Both the position numbers and the translations under genes were made by a program. The notes beneath the pieces are model-generated. The model was not told the DNA's origin, searched no databases, and saw only the letters and a list, made by a program, of their open reading frames with translations. From Paracoccus sp. TOH (GTDB lineage Bacteria; Pseudomonadota; Alphaproteobacteria; Rhodobacterales; Rhodobacteraceae), in NCBI RefSeq assembly GCF_030388245.1, contig NZ_CP098361.1, forward strand, positions 426,001-490,000: a DNA stretch of 64,000 bases, in the 5' to 3' direction. Positions within the stretch are counted from its first letter, which is position 1. Each line of letters opens with the position of its first letter. Shown here piece after piece: positions 55,432-64,000 of the stretch.

Positions 55432-55671
55432 ATGCGCATCACCACCAAGGGCCAGGTCACCATCCCGCAGGACGTCCGCGACTTCGCGGGCTTCCAGCCG
55501 GGCACCGAGGTCGAGTTCCTGATCGGCGAGGATGGCGTGGTGCGCGTCATTGCCGCCGGGCAGGGGCCGCGGGCCCGCGACCGTCGGCTGGGCGCGGCGC
55601 TGGCCGGGCTGCGCGGCAGCGCCGATACCGGGCTTTCCACCGACGAGATCATGGCGCTGACCCGGGCATGA
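55432..55671 (+). CDS. AbrB/MazE-family antitoxin (VapB-like)
   Basis: The 79-residue protein starts MRITTKGQVTIPQDVRDFAG and continues FQPGTEVEFLIGEDGVVRVI, a complete SpoVT-AbrB swapped-hairpin domain (residues 1-47). The C-terminal tail, RLGAALAGLRGSADTGLSTD, would cover the toxin. AAGGAG before ATG 55432 decides the start. It overlaps the PIN toxin gene by ATGA. Location beside parAB is typical of replicon-stabilising addiction modules. Confidence 0.92.
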   Translation: MRITTKGQVTIPQDVRDFAGFQPGTEVEFLIGEDGVVRVIAAGQGPRARDRRLGAALAGLRGSADTGLSTDEIMALTRA

Positions 55672-56078
55672 CGCCGGTCCTGGTCGATTCCAACATCCTG
55701 ATCGACATCTCGACCAACGATCCGCACTGGGCCGACTGGTCCATGCGGACGCTGGCCGGGCTGGGGCAGGGGGCGCGGCTGGTGATAAACCCGCTGATCT
55801 ATGCCGAGCTGTCGGTGGCGCATAGCCGCGTCGAGACGCTGGAGGCGCTGCTGCCCGAGGATGTGTTCCACCGCGAAGCGCTGCCCTGGCCGGCGGGGTT
55901 CCTGGCGGGCAAGGCCTATCTTGCCTATCGGCGGCGCGGCGGCGAGCGTCGCTCGCCCCTGCCGGATTTCTATATCGGCGCCCATGCCGCCATCCGCGGC
56001 TATCGGCTGCTGACCCGCGATTCCGGGCGCTATCAGAGCTATTTCCCGAAGCTGACGGTGATCGCGCCCGAGAGGTGA
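55668..56078 (+). CDS. PIN-domain toxin (VapC-like ribonuclease)
   Basis: The 136-residue protein has the four acidic PIN residues in order: LVDSNILIDI (Asp7), INPLIYAELSVA (Glu near 46), SPLPDFYIGAHAAIRGYRLL (Asp near 104) and LTRDSGRYQSYFP (Asp near 121). Such toxins cut tRNA or rRNA when the antitoxin decays. The start is the ATG in the ATGA overlap with the antitoxin gene. All catalytic residues are intact, so it should be active. Confidence 0.92.
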   Translation: MTPVLVDSNILIDISTNDPHWADWSMRTLAGLGQGARLVINPLIYAELSVAHSRVETLEALLPEDVFHREALPWPAGFLAGKAYLAYRRRGGERRSPLPDFYIGAHAAIRGYRLLTRDSGRYQSYFPKLTVIAPER

Positions 56079-56147
56079 AACCGGGGGTTCCAGTGATCCG
56101 CATTTAGGGGCTATTCTGCGGGTAGATGCTTTCGCAGGTCGGGAAAC

Positions 56148-57131
56148 ATGTGCTCCGCTTCCACGCCAGGTTATCACGAAAATTCCGCCGTGCACCAGCT
56201 TTTTGACGCCCGCGACTGGCTTTCCGCGCAGGGCGGCTTGGCGACGGCGCTGGCGCGGGCCGGTTTCGCGCTGGGGCGGCTCGACGGCGCCATCGCCGCG
56301 CTGGAGCCCGAGGCGCGGACCGGCGCCAACCGGCGGCTGGCGCTGATCGAGGTCGAGGCGATGCTGTGGGCGCAGGGCACGCCCCTGCGGCGCGAGGAGA
56401 TCGGCCGCGACCTGATGGAGGCGCGGGCCGGCGCCGACCTGGAGGCGATGCGGCTGGCGCGCTGGGGCATCCGGCGGCTGGAAGGGCAGGGCGATCCGCA
56501 GGCGTTGCGCGGCTTTCTGGGCCTGCACCGGGCCGAGGTCTCGGGCCTGGACGATCGGCTGGCGGCGCGGCCGACCGGGCGGGATTTCGATGCGGCGGCG
56601 GCCGAGTTCCAGGAGCTGGCGGCGGGGATCGCCGGGCTGGCGCCGCTGCTGCGGGCGTCGGCGCTGCGGGTGCTGTGGCGGCTTTGCGGCCTGTCGGCGC
56701 CCGAGCTGCTGGCCGAACCGGCGGTCTGGACGGCGCGCGCCATGGCCGAGGGATGCGAGGCGCTGCGTTTCGTGCCGCTGGGCCGGCACGGCCGCGCGGT
56801 CTGGATCGATTCCGGCACCCCGGCCGAGCGCATGGCCCGGCATCTGGCGGCGGTGACGGCCGGATTGCAGGACGCCCGGCACGAACTGGCGCGGGTCGCA
56901 GAGTGGCAGGGCCGGGCGCATGCGGCGATGGCCGGGATCAAGGGCGACAATCCGGCCCGGGTGATCCAGGCGCTGGTCGCCCATCCGATCCTGAACGCGG
57001 CCATGCTGGAGGCCAGCGCCGGCATCAGCCGCGACACGGCCGAGCGGATGCTGGCGCGGATGCGCGACCTGGGGCTGGCACGCGAGATCACCGGCGGCCG
57101 GCGATTCCGGCTGTGGGTGCTGGCGGGCTAG
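56148..57131 (+). CDS. DUF1612 / helix-turn-helix plasmid-associated protein
   Basis: The 327-residue protein is Ala/Leu/Arg-rich and helical. Landmarks are RLALIEVEAMLWAQGTPLRR near residue 63, a central ALRVLWRLCGLSAPELLAEP near 168, and a C-terminal helix-turn-helix (NAAMLEASAGISRDTAERML, residues about 283-302) followed by a wing, EITGGRRFRLWVL. This layout resembles the DUF1612 family known from rhizobial plasmids (RHE_PE00001 type); I make this call from memory. The start may instead be GTG 56191 (VHQLFDARDW). Its stop overlaps the convergent AraC stop by 4 bp. Confidence 0.6.
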   Translation: MCSASTPGYHENSAVHQLFDARDWLSAQGGLATALARAGFALGRLDGAIAALEPEARTGANRRLALIEVEAMLWAQGTPLRREEIGRDLMEARAGADLEAMRLARWGIRRLEGQGDPQALRGFLGLHRAEVSGLDDRLAARPTGRDFDAAAAEFQELAAGIAGLAPLLRASALRVLWRLCGLSAPELLAEPAVWTARAMAEGCEALRFVPLGRHGRAVWIDSGTPAERMARHLAAVTAGLQDARHELARVAEWQGRAHAAMAGIKGDNPARVIQALVAHPILNAAMLEASAGISRDTAERMLARMRDLGLAREITGGRRFRLWVLAG

Positions 57132-58114
57132 GCGGCCTCGCGGCGGAAGGCGGCGGGCGTGGTGCCGGCCAGCTTGAGGAAGGCGCGGTGGAAGGCGCTG
57201 GGTTCGCCATAGCCCAGCCGGGCGGCGATCTCGGCCACGCTGAGATCGGTGTCACGCAGAAGCTGACGGGCGTGCATCAGGCGGATCTCGGCGCGGATGG
57301 CGGCAAAGCCCTGGCCCTCGGCCCGCAGCCGGCGGCGCAGGGTGGCGGGCGACAGCCGCAGGTCGGCGGCGATCCGGTCGAAATCCGGCCAGTCCTCGGG
57401 CGGCACCGCCCGCAGCCGACTGCGGATGCGGGCCGAAAGCCCCTGGTCGTGGCGATAGCGCAGCAGGATGTTGGCCGGCGCGCCGCGCAGGAAGCCCTGC
57501 AGCGCCTTCTCGTCGCGGATGGTCGGCAGCGACAGGTAGCTGGCCGCGAAGCGGAGCCGGCTGGCGGGCTGGTCGAAATGCACCGGCGCACCGAAGAACT
57601 GGTGATAGTCGCGGCGGTTTTCCGGCGCCGGGCAGGCGAAATCGACCTGCATCAGCGGGATGCGGCGGCCGATCAGCCAGCACATCACCCCCAGCAGGAC
57701 CAGCCAATAGGTGCGATAGGCGAAGGCGCGGCGCGGCGGGCCGGCGTCGCTGAGCAGGATCTCGGCCTGGCCGTCGCGCAGGCGCAGCGTGCCGGTCGGG
57801 TCGTCCAGGGTGACGGACAGGAACAGCAGCGCCCGGCGCAGGGCGCGTTCCAGCGTGCCGGCATTGAGGACCGCATGGCAGAGCAACTGGAAACTGCCGG
57901 GGCGCAACGGGCGGGCGGCCTCGTCGAAGAACTCGTCGCGGATCTGGTCGGCGATGGCGAGCCAGAGCTTGCCGTATTGCAGGTTCGACACCGGCTCGGC
58001 CAGCGCCGGGTCGATGCCGGCGGCGGCAAGCAGCGGGCGCGGATCTAGGCCGCGGCGGTGAAGGCAGTCCAGCGCGTCCTCGACGAAGCCGGGGGTGATG
58101 GTACGACGCTCCAT
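57128..58114 (-). CDS. AraC-family regulator divergent from the acyl-CoA operon
   Basis: The 328-residue protein has an N-terminal arabinose-binding-type ligand domain (about 1-190; LNAGTLERALRRALLFLSVT near 84) and a C-terminal AraC helix-turn-helix pair. The latter reads RIAADLRLSPATLRRRLRAE near 243 and LSVAEIAARLGYGEPSAFHR near 287, then AFLKLAGTTPAAFRR. This is the long AraC subtype (OruR/ArgR-like), often acting on fatty or amino acid catabolism. AGGG lies 6 bp before ATG 58114. It faces away from the acyl-CoA operon across a 143-bp gap with an ATTGCAAA inverted repeat. Confidence 0.88.
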   Translation of the reverse strand: MERRTITPGFVEDALDCLHRRGLDPRPLLAAAGIDPALAEPVSNLQYGKLWLAIADQIRDEFFDEAARPLRPGSFQLLCHAVLNAGTLERALRRALLFLSVTLDDPTGTLRLRDGQAEILLSDAGPPRRAFAYRTYWLVLLGVMCWLIGRRIPLMQVDFACPAPENRRDYHQFFGAPVHFDQPASRLRFAASYLSLPTIRDEKALQGFLRGAPANILLRYRHDQGLSARIRSRLRAVPPEDWPDFDRIAADLRLSPATLRRRLRAEGQGFAAIRAEIRLMHARQLLRDTDLSVAEIAARLGYGEPSAFHRAFLKLAGTTPAAFRREAA

Positions 58115-58123
58115 GGCGGCCCT

Positions 58124-58172
58124 ATTGCAAAAACGTTCAGTTATTCTGGCCGCGAATGTCATTGTTTGCAAT
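58124..58172. promoter_or_regulatory. Inverted repeat ATTGCAAA-N33-TTTGCAAT in the araC/acyl-CoA operon gap
   Basis: ATTGCAAA (58124-58131) and TTTGCAAT (58165-58172) are perfect inverted octamers 41 bp apart centre to centre (about four turns). They may be AraC half-sites or TTTGCA sites for the ScfR-type regulator. Confidence 0.5.
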
Positions 58173-58257
58173 GCAGCCGGCGCTAAGCTGCCGGCAAGCT
58201 CGAGGAGCCGCACCCGCCTGAAGCATGAGGGGGGCGGAGAGTGTGAGGAGGAGAGAC

Positions 58258-59925
58258 ATGTCTGGAACGACCCTGTCCCGGTCGCGCCCCGGTTACGACC
58301 AGGCCGTGGCGCAATTCCGCATCGAGGACGCCATTGCCGGGCTGCGCGGCGATCTGGAGACCGGGCTGAACGCCTGCGTCGAATGCTGCGACCGCCATTG
58401 CGGCGCGGACCGGGTGGCGCTGCGCTGCCTGTCGGCCGACGAGGCGCTGACGGAATACAGCTTCGAGGAGCTGCGCGAGATGTCGGCGCGGGCGGCGAAC
58501 CTGATGCGCGACAAGGGCGTCCGGCCGGGCGATGTGGTGGCCGGGCTGCTGCCGCGCACGGTCGAGCTGGTCGCGGTGGTGCTGGGCGCCTGGCGGCTGG
58601 GCGCGGTCTATCAGCCGCTGTTCACCGCCTTCGGTCCCAAGGCCATCGAGCACCGGCTGAAGACCAGCGGCGCCAAGCTGGTGGTCACCAATACCGCGCA
58701 GCGGCCCAAGCTGGACGAGGTCGAGGATTGCCCGCTGGTCGCCACGGTGCGCGGCGAGGGCGAGGCGCTGGCGCCGCAGGATGTCGATTTCCGCGACGGG
58801 CTGGCCTCGGCTTCGGATGCGTTCGAGCCGGTGCTGCGCCGGGGCGAAGACCTGTTCATGATGATGTCCACCTCGGGCACCACCGGCCTGCCCAAGGGGG
58901 TGCCGGTGCCGTTGCGGGCGCTTCTGGCCTTCGGTGGCTATATGCGTGACGCGATCGACCTGCGCGAGACGGACGTGTTCTGGAACATCGCCGATCCGGG
59001 CTGGGCTTATGGGCTTTATTATGCGCTGACCGGGCCGCTGCTGCTGGGCCAGCCGACGATCTTCTACGAGGGCGGCTTCACCGCCGAGACCACCTATCGC
59101 ATCATCAGGCGCATGGGGGTGACCAGCCTTGCCGGATCGCCCACCGCCTACCGGCTGCTGATCGCGGCGGGGCCCGCGCCGGCAGAGGGGGTCAAGGCGC
59201 AGCTGCGGGTGGTGAGTTCCGCCGGAGAGCCGCTGAACCCCGAGATCATCCGCTGGTTCGCCGAGCATCTGTCGGTGCCGATCCATGACCATTACGGCCA
59301 GACCGAGATGGGCATGTGCGTGAACAACCATCACGGGCTGGAACATCCGGTGCGTCCGGGCTCGGCCGGCCTCGCCATGCCGGGGTATCGCGTCGTGGTG
59401 CTGGACGACGAGGGCCGCGAGCTGGGGCCGAACCAGCCGGGCGTGCTGGCCATCGACATGAAGCGCTCGCCGCTGATGTGGTTCTCGGGCTATCTGAACC
59501 AGGCGACTCCGGCGCTGGCGGGCGGTTACTATCGCACCGGCGACAGCGTGGAGTTCGAGCCGGACGGCTCGATCAGCTTCATCGGCCGGTCGGATGACGT
59601 CATCACCTCCTCGGGCTATCGCATCGGGCCCTTCGACGTGGAAAGCGCGCTGATCGAGCATCCCTCGGTGATCGAGGCGGCGGTGGTCGGCGTGCCCGAC
59701 CCCGAGCGGACCGAGATCGTGAAAGCCTTCGTGGTGCTGGCCAAGGGCGTCGAGGGCAGCGAGGCGCTGCGCGAGGAGCTGGCGCAGCATGTCAAGAAAC
59801 GCTTGTCGGCCCATGCCTATCCCCGGATGATCGATTTCGTCGCCGACCTGCCCAAGACGCCGAGCGGCAAGATCCAGCGCTTCATCCTGCGCAAGGCGGA
59901 AGTCGAGAAACTGGCCCGGAACTGA
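58258..59925 (+). CDS. Acyl-CoA synthetase (AMP-forming, MACS/acetyl-CoA-synthetase-like)
   Basis: This enzyme activates a carboxylic acid to acyl-CoA via an acyl-AMP. The 555-residue protein has the P-loop-like MMSTSGTTGLPKGVPVPL near residue 202, the adenylate motif HDHYGQTEMGMCVNNHHG near 343, YYRTGDSVEFEPDGSISFIG near 423, RSDDVITSSGYRIGPFDVES near 443 and catalytic C-terminal lysine PSGKIQRFILRK near 540. The relatives are medium-chain or branched-chain acyl-CoA ligases. The exact acid is unknown; the downstream genes suggest a short or 2-methyl-branched acid. GAGGAGGAGA precedes ATG 58258. It heads a five-gene operon. Confidence 0.92.
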   Translation: MSGTTLSRSRPGYDQAVAQFRIEDAIAGLRGDLETGLNACVECCDRHCGADRVALRCLSADEALTEYSFEELREMSARAANLMRDKGVRPGDVVAGLLPRTVELVAVVLGAWRLGAVYQPLFTAFGPKAIEHRLKTSGAKLVVTNTAQRPKLDEVEDCPLVATVRGEGEALAPQDVDFRDGLASASDAFEPVLRRGEDLFMMMSTSGTTGLPKGVPVPLRALLAFGGYMRDAIDLRETDVFWNIADPGWAYGLYYALTGPLLLGQPTIFYEGGFTAETTYRIIRRMGVTSLAGSPTAYRLLIAAGPAPAEGVKAQLRVVSSAGEPLNPEIIRWFAEHLSVPIHDHYGQTEMGMCVNNHHGLEHPVRPGSAGLAMPGYRVVVLDDEGRELGPNQPGVLAIDMKRSPLMWFSGYLNQATPALAGGYYRTGDSVEFEPDGSISFIGRSDDVITSSGYRIGPFDVESALIEHPSVIEAAVVGVPDPERTEIVKAFVVLAKGVEGSEALREELAQHVKKRLSAHAYPRMIDFVADLPKTPSGKIQRFILRKAEVEKLARN

Positions 59926-59934
59926 GGACGCATC

Positions 59935-60702
59935 ATGCAGATCGAGGACAAGACCTTTCTGGTCACCGGCGCCGGTTCCGGCCTGGGCGCGGCGGTGGCG
60001 CGCATGGCGGTGGAGGCGGGCGCGCGGGCGGTGCTGCTGGACGTGAACGCCGAGGCCGGCGCGGCCATGGCGGCGGAACTGGGCGCGGCGGCGCGCTTCG
60101 TCAGGACCGACGTGACCAGCGGCGAACAGGGCGCGGCGGCGGTGGCCGCGGCGCTGGCGGCGTTCGGCCGGATCGACGTGGCGGTGAACTGCGCCGGCGT
60201 GGCGCCGGGCGAGAAGATCGTCGGGCGCGACGGGCCGCACGGGCTGGAGAGTTTTGCCCGCGCCATCCAGATCAACCTGATCGGCACATTCAACATGCTG
60301 CGGCTGGCCGCCGATGCCATGTCGCGCAATGAGCCGGGCGCCGGCGGCGAGCGGGGGGTGATCGTCAATACCGCCTCGATCGCGGCCTATGACGGGCAGA
60401 TCGGGCAGGCGGCCTATGCGGCCTCGAAGGGCGGCGTGGCGGCGCTGACCCTGCCGGCGGCGCGGGAACTGGCGCGGCACGGCATCCGGGTGGTGACCAT
60501 CGCGCCGGGCATCTTCGCCACGCCGATGATGGCCGGGCTGCCGCAGGAGGTGCAGGACAGCCTGGGCGCCAATGTGCCGTTTCCGCCGCGGCTGGGCCGG
60601 CCCGAGGAATATGCGGCGCTGGTGCGCCATATCGTCGAGAACCAGATGCTGAACGGCGAGGTCATCCGGCTGGACGGCGCGCTGCGCATGGCACCGAAAT
60701 AA
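59935..60702 (+). CDS. SDR 3-hydroxyacyl-CoA dehydrogenase, HSD10 (3-hydroxy-2-methylbutyryl-CoA) type
   Basis: The 255-residue short-chain dehydrogenase has NAD motif [20 protein letters not shown] near residue 8, [14 protein letters not shown] near 80, and catalytic Ser, Tyr and Lys in [20 protein letters not shown] and SKGG (near 143-164). [20 protein letters not shown] follows near 180, and the protein ends [20 protein letters not shown] and [16 protein letters not shown]. The NCAG, VPFP.RLG.P.EYA and [13 protein letters not shown] blocks closely match human HSD17B10, which oxidises 2-methyl-3-hydroxybutyryl-CoA in isoleucine breakdown. Straight-chain substrates are also possible. Confidence 0.9.
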   Translation: MQIEDKTFLVTGAGSGLGAAVARMAVEAGARAVLLDVNAEAGAAMAAELGAAARFVRTDVTSGEQGAAAVAAALAAFGRIDVAVNCAGVAPGEKIVGRDGPHGLESFARAIQINLIGTFNMLRLAADAMSRNEPGAGGERGVIVNTASIAAYDGQIGQAAYAASKGGVAALTLPAARELARHGIRVVTIAPGIFATPMMAGLPQEVQDSLGANVPFPPRLGRPEEYAALVRHIVENQMLNGEVIRLDGALRMAPK

Positions 60703-60713
60703 GGGGGTTCATC

Positions 60714-61895
60714 ATGGCTACTGATCCGATTGTCGTCGTGGGCGCGTCCCGCACGCCGATGGGCGGCTTCCAGGGCGATTTCGCCGGGGTCGAGGCCGCG
60801 GCGCTGGGCGCGACCGCGATCCGCGCCGCGCTGGGGGGCTTGGACCCGCAGGCGGTGGACGAGATCATCATGGGCTGCGTGCTGCCCGCCGGCCAGGGCC
60901 AGGCCCCGGCCCGGCAGGCGGCGCTGGGGGCGGGCCTGCCCTTGGGCGCCGGCGCCACGACCGTCAACAAGATGTGCGGCTCGGGCATGAAGGCGGCGAT
61001 GCTGGGTCATGACCTGATCCTGGCCGGCTCGGCCGAGGTGGTGGTGGCGGGCGGCATGGAGAGCATGTCGAACGCACCCTATCTGCTGCCGAAGGCGCGG
61101 ACGGGCTATCGCATGGGGCATGGCCAGGTGATGGACCACATGTTCCTGGACGGGCTGGAGGACGCTTATGACAAGGGCCGGCTGATGGGCACCTTCGCCG
61201 AGGATTGCGCGGAAGCCTATCAGTTCACCCGCGAGGCGCAGGACGAATTCGCGATTTCGTCGCTGACCCGGGCGCAGAAGGCGATCGCCGCGGGGCATTT
61301 CGCGGGCGAGATCGCGCCGGTGACGGTCAGGGGGCGCGGCGGCGAGACCGTGGTGGATACCGACGAGCAGCCGGGCAAGGCGCGGCTGGACAAGATCCCG
61401 ACGCTGAAGCCCGCCTTCCGCAAGGACGGCACGGTGACGGCGGCGAACAGTTCCTCGATCTCGGACGGGGCAGCGGCGCTGGTCTTGATGCGGGCCTCGG
61501 AAGCCGAGCGGCGCGGGCTGACCCCGCGGGCGCGGATTCTTGGCCATGCGACCTTTGCCGACAAGCCCAGCCTGTTTCCGACCGCGCCCATCGGCTCGGT
61601 CCGGCGCTTGCTGGAACGCACCGGCACGGCGCTTTCGGATTACGATCTGTTCGAGGTGAACGAGGCTTTCGCCGTGGTCGCCATGGCGGCGATGCGCGAC
61701 CTTGGCCTGTCGCATGATGCGGTGAACGTGCATGGCGGCGCCTGCGCGTTGGGCCATCCCATCGGCGCCTCGGGGGCGCGGGTGTTGGTGACGCTGCTGG
61801 CGGCGCTGGAGACGCATGGCGGCCAGCGCGGCATCGCGTCGCTGTGCATCGGCGGCGGCGAGGCGACGGCGGTGGCCATCGAAAGGATGCAATGA
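60714..61895 (+). CDS. Acetyl-CoA C-acyltransferase (thiolase)
   Basis: This enzyme performs the final CoA-dependent cleavage of a 3-ketoacyl-CoA. The 393-residue protein has [20 protein letters not shown] near residue 6, the acyl-binding cysteine in [20 protein letters not shown] near 82-101, [20 protein letters not shown] near 107, [13 protein letters not shown] near 317, [20 protein letters not shown] near 342 (catalytic His) and [13 protein letters not shown] near 379 (second Cys). In this operon it would cleave 2-methylacetoacetyl-CoA or acetoacetyl-CoA. The acyl-CoA dehydrogenase gene starts at its stop (TGATG). Confidence 0.93.
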   Translation: MATDPIVVVGASRTPMGGFQGDFAGVEAAALGATAIRAALGGLDPQAVDEIIMGCVLPAGQGQAPARQAALGAGLPLGAGATTVNKMCGSGMKAAMLGHDLILAGSAEVVVAGGMESMSNAPYLLPKARTGYRMGHGQVMDHMFLDGLEDAYDKGRLMGTFAEDCAEAYQFTREAQDEFAISSLTRAQKAIAAGHFAGEIAPVTVRGRGGETVVDTDEQPGKARLDKIPTLKPAFRKDGTVTAANSSSISDGAAALVLMRASEAERRGLTPRARILGHATFADKPSLFPTAPIGSVRRLLERTGTALSDYDLFEVNEAFAVVAMAAMRDLGLSHDAVNVHGGACALGHPIGASGARVLVTLLAALETHGGQRGIASLCIGGGEATAVAIERMQ

Positions 61896-63019
61896 TGCTG
61901 ACCGAGGAACAGGAGCAGATCCGCGACGCCGCCCGCGATTTCGCGCAGGGGCGGCTGGCGCCCGGTGCGGCTGCGCGCGACCGCGCGCATGAATTCCCGC
62001 GCGCCGAGCTGACCGAGATGGGCGCGCTGGGTTTCCTGGGCATGCTGGTGCCCGAGGACCATGGCGGTTCCGAGACCGGCGCCGTCGCCTATGCGCTGGC
62101 GCTGGAGGAGATCGCGGCGGCGGACGGGGCGTGTTCGACCATCATGTCGGTGCACAGCTCGGTCGGCTGCGTGCCGATCCTGCGCTTCGGCACCGACGAG
62201 CAGAAGGCGCGCTTCCTGCCGAAGATGGCCAGCGGCGAATGGATCGGCGGCTTCGCGCTGACCGAGCCGCATGCGGGCTCGGACGCGTCGAACCTGCGCA
62301 GCAAGGCGCGGCGCGAGGGCGACCATTACGTCATCGACGGGGCGAAGCAGTTCATCACCTCGGGCAAGAACGGCAAGGTGGTGATCGTCTTTGCGGTGAC
62401 GGATGCGGCGGCGGGCAAGAAGGGGATCTCTGCCTTCATCGTGCCGACGGATACGCCGGGCTACGAGGTGGTCTCGGTCGAGCACAAGCTGGGGCAACAC
62501 AGTTCGGACACCTGCGCGCTGGCGTTCAGCGGGATGCGGGTGCCGGTCGGGAACCGGCTGGGCGAGGAGGGCGAGGGCTATCGGATCGCGCTGTCGAACC
62601 TGGAAGGCGGGCGCATCGGCATCGCCGCGCAGGCGGTCGGCATGGCGCGCGGCGCTTATGAGGCGGCCCTGGCCTATGCGCGGGAACGCATCACCTTCGG
62701 CCGGCCGATCATCGAGCACCAGGCGGTGGCCTTCAAGCTTGCGGACATGGCCACGCAGATCGACGCGGCGCGGCTGATGGTGCTGCGCGCGGCGCAATTG
62801 CGCGAGGCCGGCAAGCCCTGCCTGACCGAGGCCAGCATGGCCAAGCTTTTCGCCTCGGAAATGGCCGAGAAGGTCTGTTCGGCGGCGATCCAGCTGCATG
62901 GCGGCTATGGCTATCTGGCCGATTACCCGGTCGAGCGCATCTATCGCGACGTGCGTGTGACCCAGATCTACGAGGGCACCAGCGAAGTGCAGCGCCTCGT
63001 CATCGCCCGCAACCTGTGA
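61895..63019 (+). CDS. Acyl-CoA dehydrogenase, short/branched-chain type
   Basis: The 374-residue FAD enzyme has [20 protein letters not shown] at the start, [20 protein letters not shown] near residue 121, [20 protein letters not shown] near 143, [20 protein letters not shown] near 236 and [20 protein letters not shown] near 330, then [20 protein letters not shown]. The EGTSEVQ glutamate is the catalytic base as in short-chain dehydrogenases. In operon context 2-methylbutyryl-CoA or butyryl-CoA is likely. ATG 61892, just upstream in frame, is an alternative start. Confidence 0.92.
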   Translation: MLTEEQEQIRDAARDFAQGRLAPGAAARDRAHEFPRAELTEMGALGFLGMLVPEDHGGSETGAVAYALALEEIAAADGACSTIMSVHSSVGCVPILRFGTDEQKARFLPKMASGEWIGGFALTEPHAGSDASNLRSKARREGDHYVIDGAKQFITSGKNGKVVIVFAVTDAAAGKKGISAFIVPTDTPGYEVVSVEHKLGQHSSDTCALAFSGMRVPVGNRLGEEGEGYRIALSNLEGGRIGIAAQAVGMARGAYEAALAYARERITFGRPIIEHQAVAFKLADMATQIDAARLMVLRAAQLREAGKPCLTEASMAKLFASEMAEKVCSAAIQLHGGYGYLADYPVERIYRDVRVTQIYEGTSEVQRLVIARNL

Positions 63020-63025
63020 GGACCC

Positions 63026-63796
63026 ATGGCAGACCTGATCCAGATCACCCGCGAGGGCCGCGTGGCGTTGATCCGCCTGAACCGGCCCCAGGCGCTGAAC
63101 GCGCTGAATACGGCGCTGGCCGAGGAACTGACGGCGGCGGCCGAGGCGCTTGATGCGGACAAGGGTGTCGGCGCCATCGTCGTTACCGGCTCGGACCGCG
63201 CCTTCGCCGCCGGCGCCGATATCTCGGAAATGGCCGAAAAGACCGCCGAGGAGATGGTCGAGGCGGATTTCTTCTCGACCTGGGACCGCTTCGCCGCCAC
63301 CCGCACGCCGAAGATCGCGGCAGTGAACGGCTATGCTCTGGGCGGCGGCTGCGAACTGATGATGATGTGCGATTTCGCCATCGCCGGCGAGGGTGCCAAG
63401 TTCGGCCAGCCCGAGGTCAAGCTGGGCGTGATCGCCGGCATGGGCGGCACGCAGCGCATGACCAGGCTGATCGGCCGGGCGCTGTCCATGGACCTGCATC
63501 TGACCGGCCGGATGATGGACGCGGCCGAGGCGCTGCGCGCCGGGCTGGTGGCGCGGGTGGTGCCTGACGATCAGGTGGTGCCCGAGGCGATGGCGGCGGC
63601 GCGGCAGATCGCCGGCTATTCGCGGCCGGCGACGCGGCTGGCGCGCGAGGCGGTGATGCGGGCCGAGGAGCTGTCGCTGGCCGAGGGCGTCGCCTGGGAA
63701 CGGCGGCTGTTCCACCGGCTGTTCGGCACGTCCGGCCAGCGCGAGGGCATGAATGCCTTCCTGGAAAAGCGCAAGCCGGAGTTCCACGCCGACTGA
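63026..63796 (+). CDS. Enoyl-CoA hydratase
   Basis: This enzyme adds water across the 2-enoyl-CoA double bond. The 256-residue crotonase has [20 protein letters not shown] near residue 14, the oxyanion loop [13 protein letters not shown] near 60, [20 protein letters not shown] near 98 with the first catalytic glutamate region, and [20 protein letters not shown] near 125 with the second glutamate and GMGGTQR, as in mitochondrial ECHS1. GAGGACCC precedes the ATG. It is the last gene of the operon visible here. Confidence 0.95.
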   Translation: MADLIQITREGRVALIRLNRPQALNALNTALAEELTAAAEALDADKGVGAIVVTGSDRAFAAGADISEMAEKTAEEMVEADFFSTWDRFAATRTPKIAAVNGYALGGGCELMMMCDFAIAGEGAKFGQPEVKLGVIAGMGGTQRMTRLIGRALSMDLHLTGRMMDAAEALRAGLVARVVPDDQVVPEAMAAARQIAGYSRPATRLAREAVMRAEELSLAEGVAWERRLFHRLFGTSGQREGMNAFLEKRKPEFHAD

Positions 63797-64000
63797 CCCC
63801 GGCGGGACGACTGGCTTTTCCGTATTTTCCAAATACGCCATCCGGCTCTGTCCACGGGCCGGATGGGCAGGGGCGAAGCCCCGGTCGGCCCGCGGCCGAT
63901 TCCGGATTCCCGAAGCTGTCCGCCGAAGCGGCTCTGCGAATCCCCAAGCGATTCTGGTGACGGAATCATCCGCTTCTGCTTTCCCGATGACCCAAGGCCA
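63797..64000. other. Intergenic region with several stem-loops after the acyl-CoA operon
   Basis: No gene is evident. CGTATTT-TCC-AAATACG (63821-63837) and CATCCGGC-N11-GCCGGATG (63839-63865) are adjacent perfect stems, followed by GGGGC-GAA-GCCCC (63870-63882). One of these probably ends the operon transcript. The last 100 bases also hold partial inverted repeats (GATTCCG near 63898, CGGAATC near 63961). Confidence 0.5.

Overview
The window looks like Paracoccus or a close Rhodobacteraceae relative. Support comes from very high G+C, heavy use of ATGA stop/start overlaps, a fused NAD(P)HX epimerase/dehydratase next to glnB-glnA, the alphaproteobacterial cell-division order murB-ddl-ftsQ-ftsA-ftsZ-lpxC-bamD-recN, a BioR-regulated biotin operon with bioG, and a ScfR-type regulator. 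The genus is inferred from gene content and order, not from a database match.

Layout. 1-8 kb: nnr (cut by the window edge), nitrogen control and assimilation (glnB, glnA), purB, an orphan FliG-like protein, a 47-residue membrane protein and gap. 7.7-17 kb: pyrC-pyrE, dnaB preceded by two DnaA boxes, two membrane proteins, a ScfR-family regulator with TTTGCAAA boxes, and an M23 peptidase overlapping a bactofilin. 17-25 kb: DUF2189, coaD and a CBS protein on the minus strand, then a LysR gene divergent from a valine-degradation operon (mmsA, acyl-CoA dehydrogenase, 3-hydroxyisobutyryl-CoA hydrolase, mmsB). 25-35 kb (minus strand): recN, bamD, lpxC, ftsZ, ftsA, ftsQ, ddl, murB. 35-45 kb: gluconate kinase and permease, then a lactate operon (dld, lldP, lutABC) with a divergent FadR-type regulator and a palindromic operator. 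45-52 kb: the biotin operon bioB-F-D-A-G-C with convergent bioR and three BioR boxes.

51.8-56.1 kb is a plasmid-type maintenance module. It holds a small replication initiator (winged helix plus a C-terminal DnaA domain-I-like segment), an iteron-bearing AT-richer gap, parA and parB carrying five copies of a CTTCCCCGCGGGGAAG-type palindrome (probable parS, four of them inside the coding frames), and an AbrB/VapC toxin-antitoxin pair. Because this sits among core genes (dnaB, glnA, purB, gap, ftsZ, lpxC), I infer that the replicon is a chromid (second chromosome) maintained by a plasmid-derived system. A DUF1612-like protein and an AraC regulator follow. The last 6 kb is a beta-oxidation-type operon (acyl-CoA ligase, HSD10-like dehydrogenase, thiolase, acyl-CoA dehydrogenase, enoyl-CoA hydratase) suited to isoleucine or 2-methyl-branched acids.

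Most genes are well-known families. The less explained parts are the parS-in-coding arrangement and putative origin, an 11-bp-phased triple GTGTACGC element found upstream of both purB and murB, the DnaA boxes at dnaB, the hairpin around the fliG-like start, and recurring TTTGCA dyads at acyl-CoA-related regulators.
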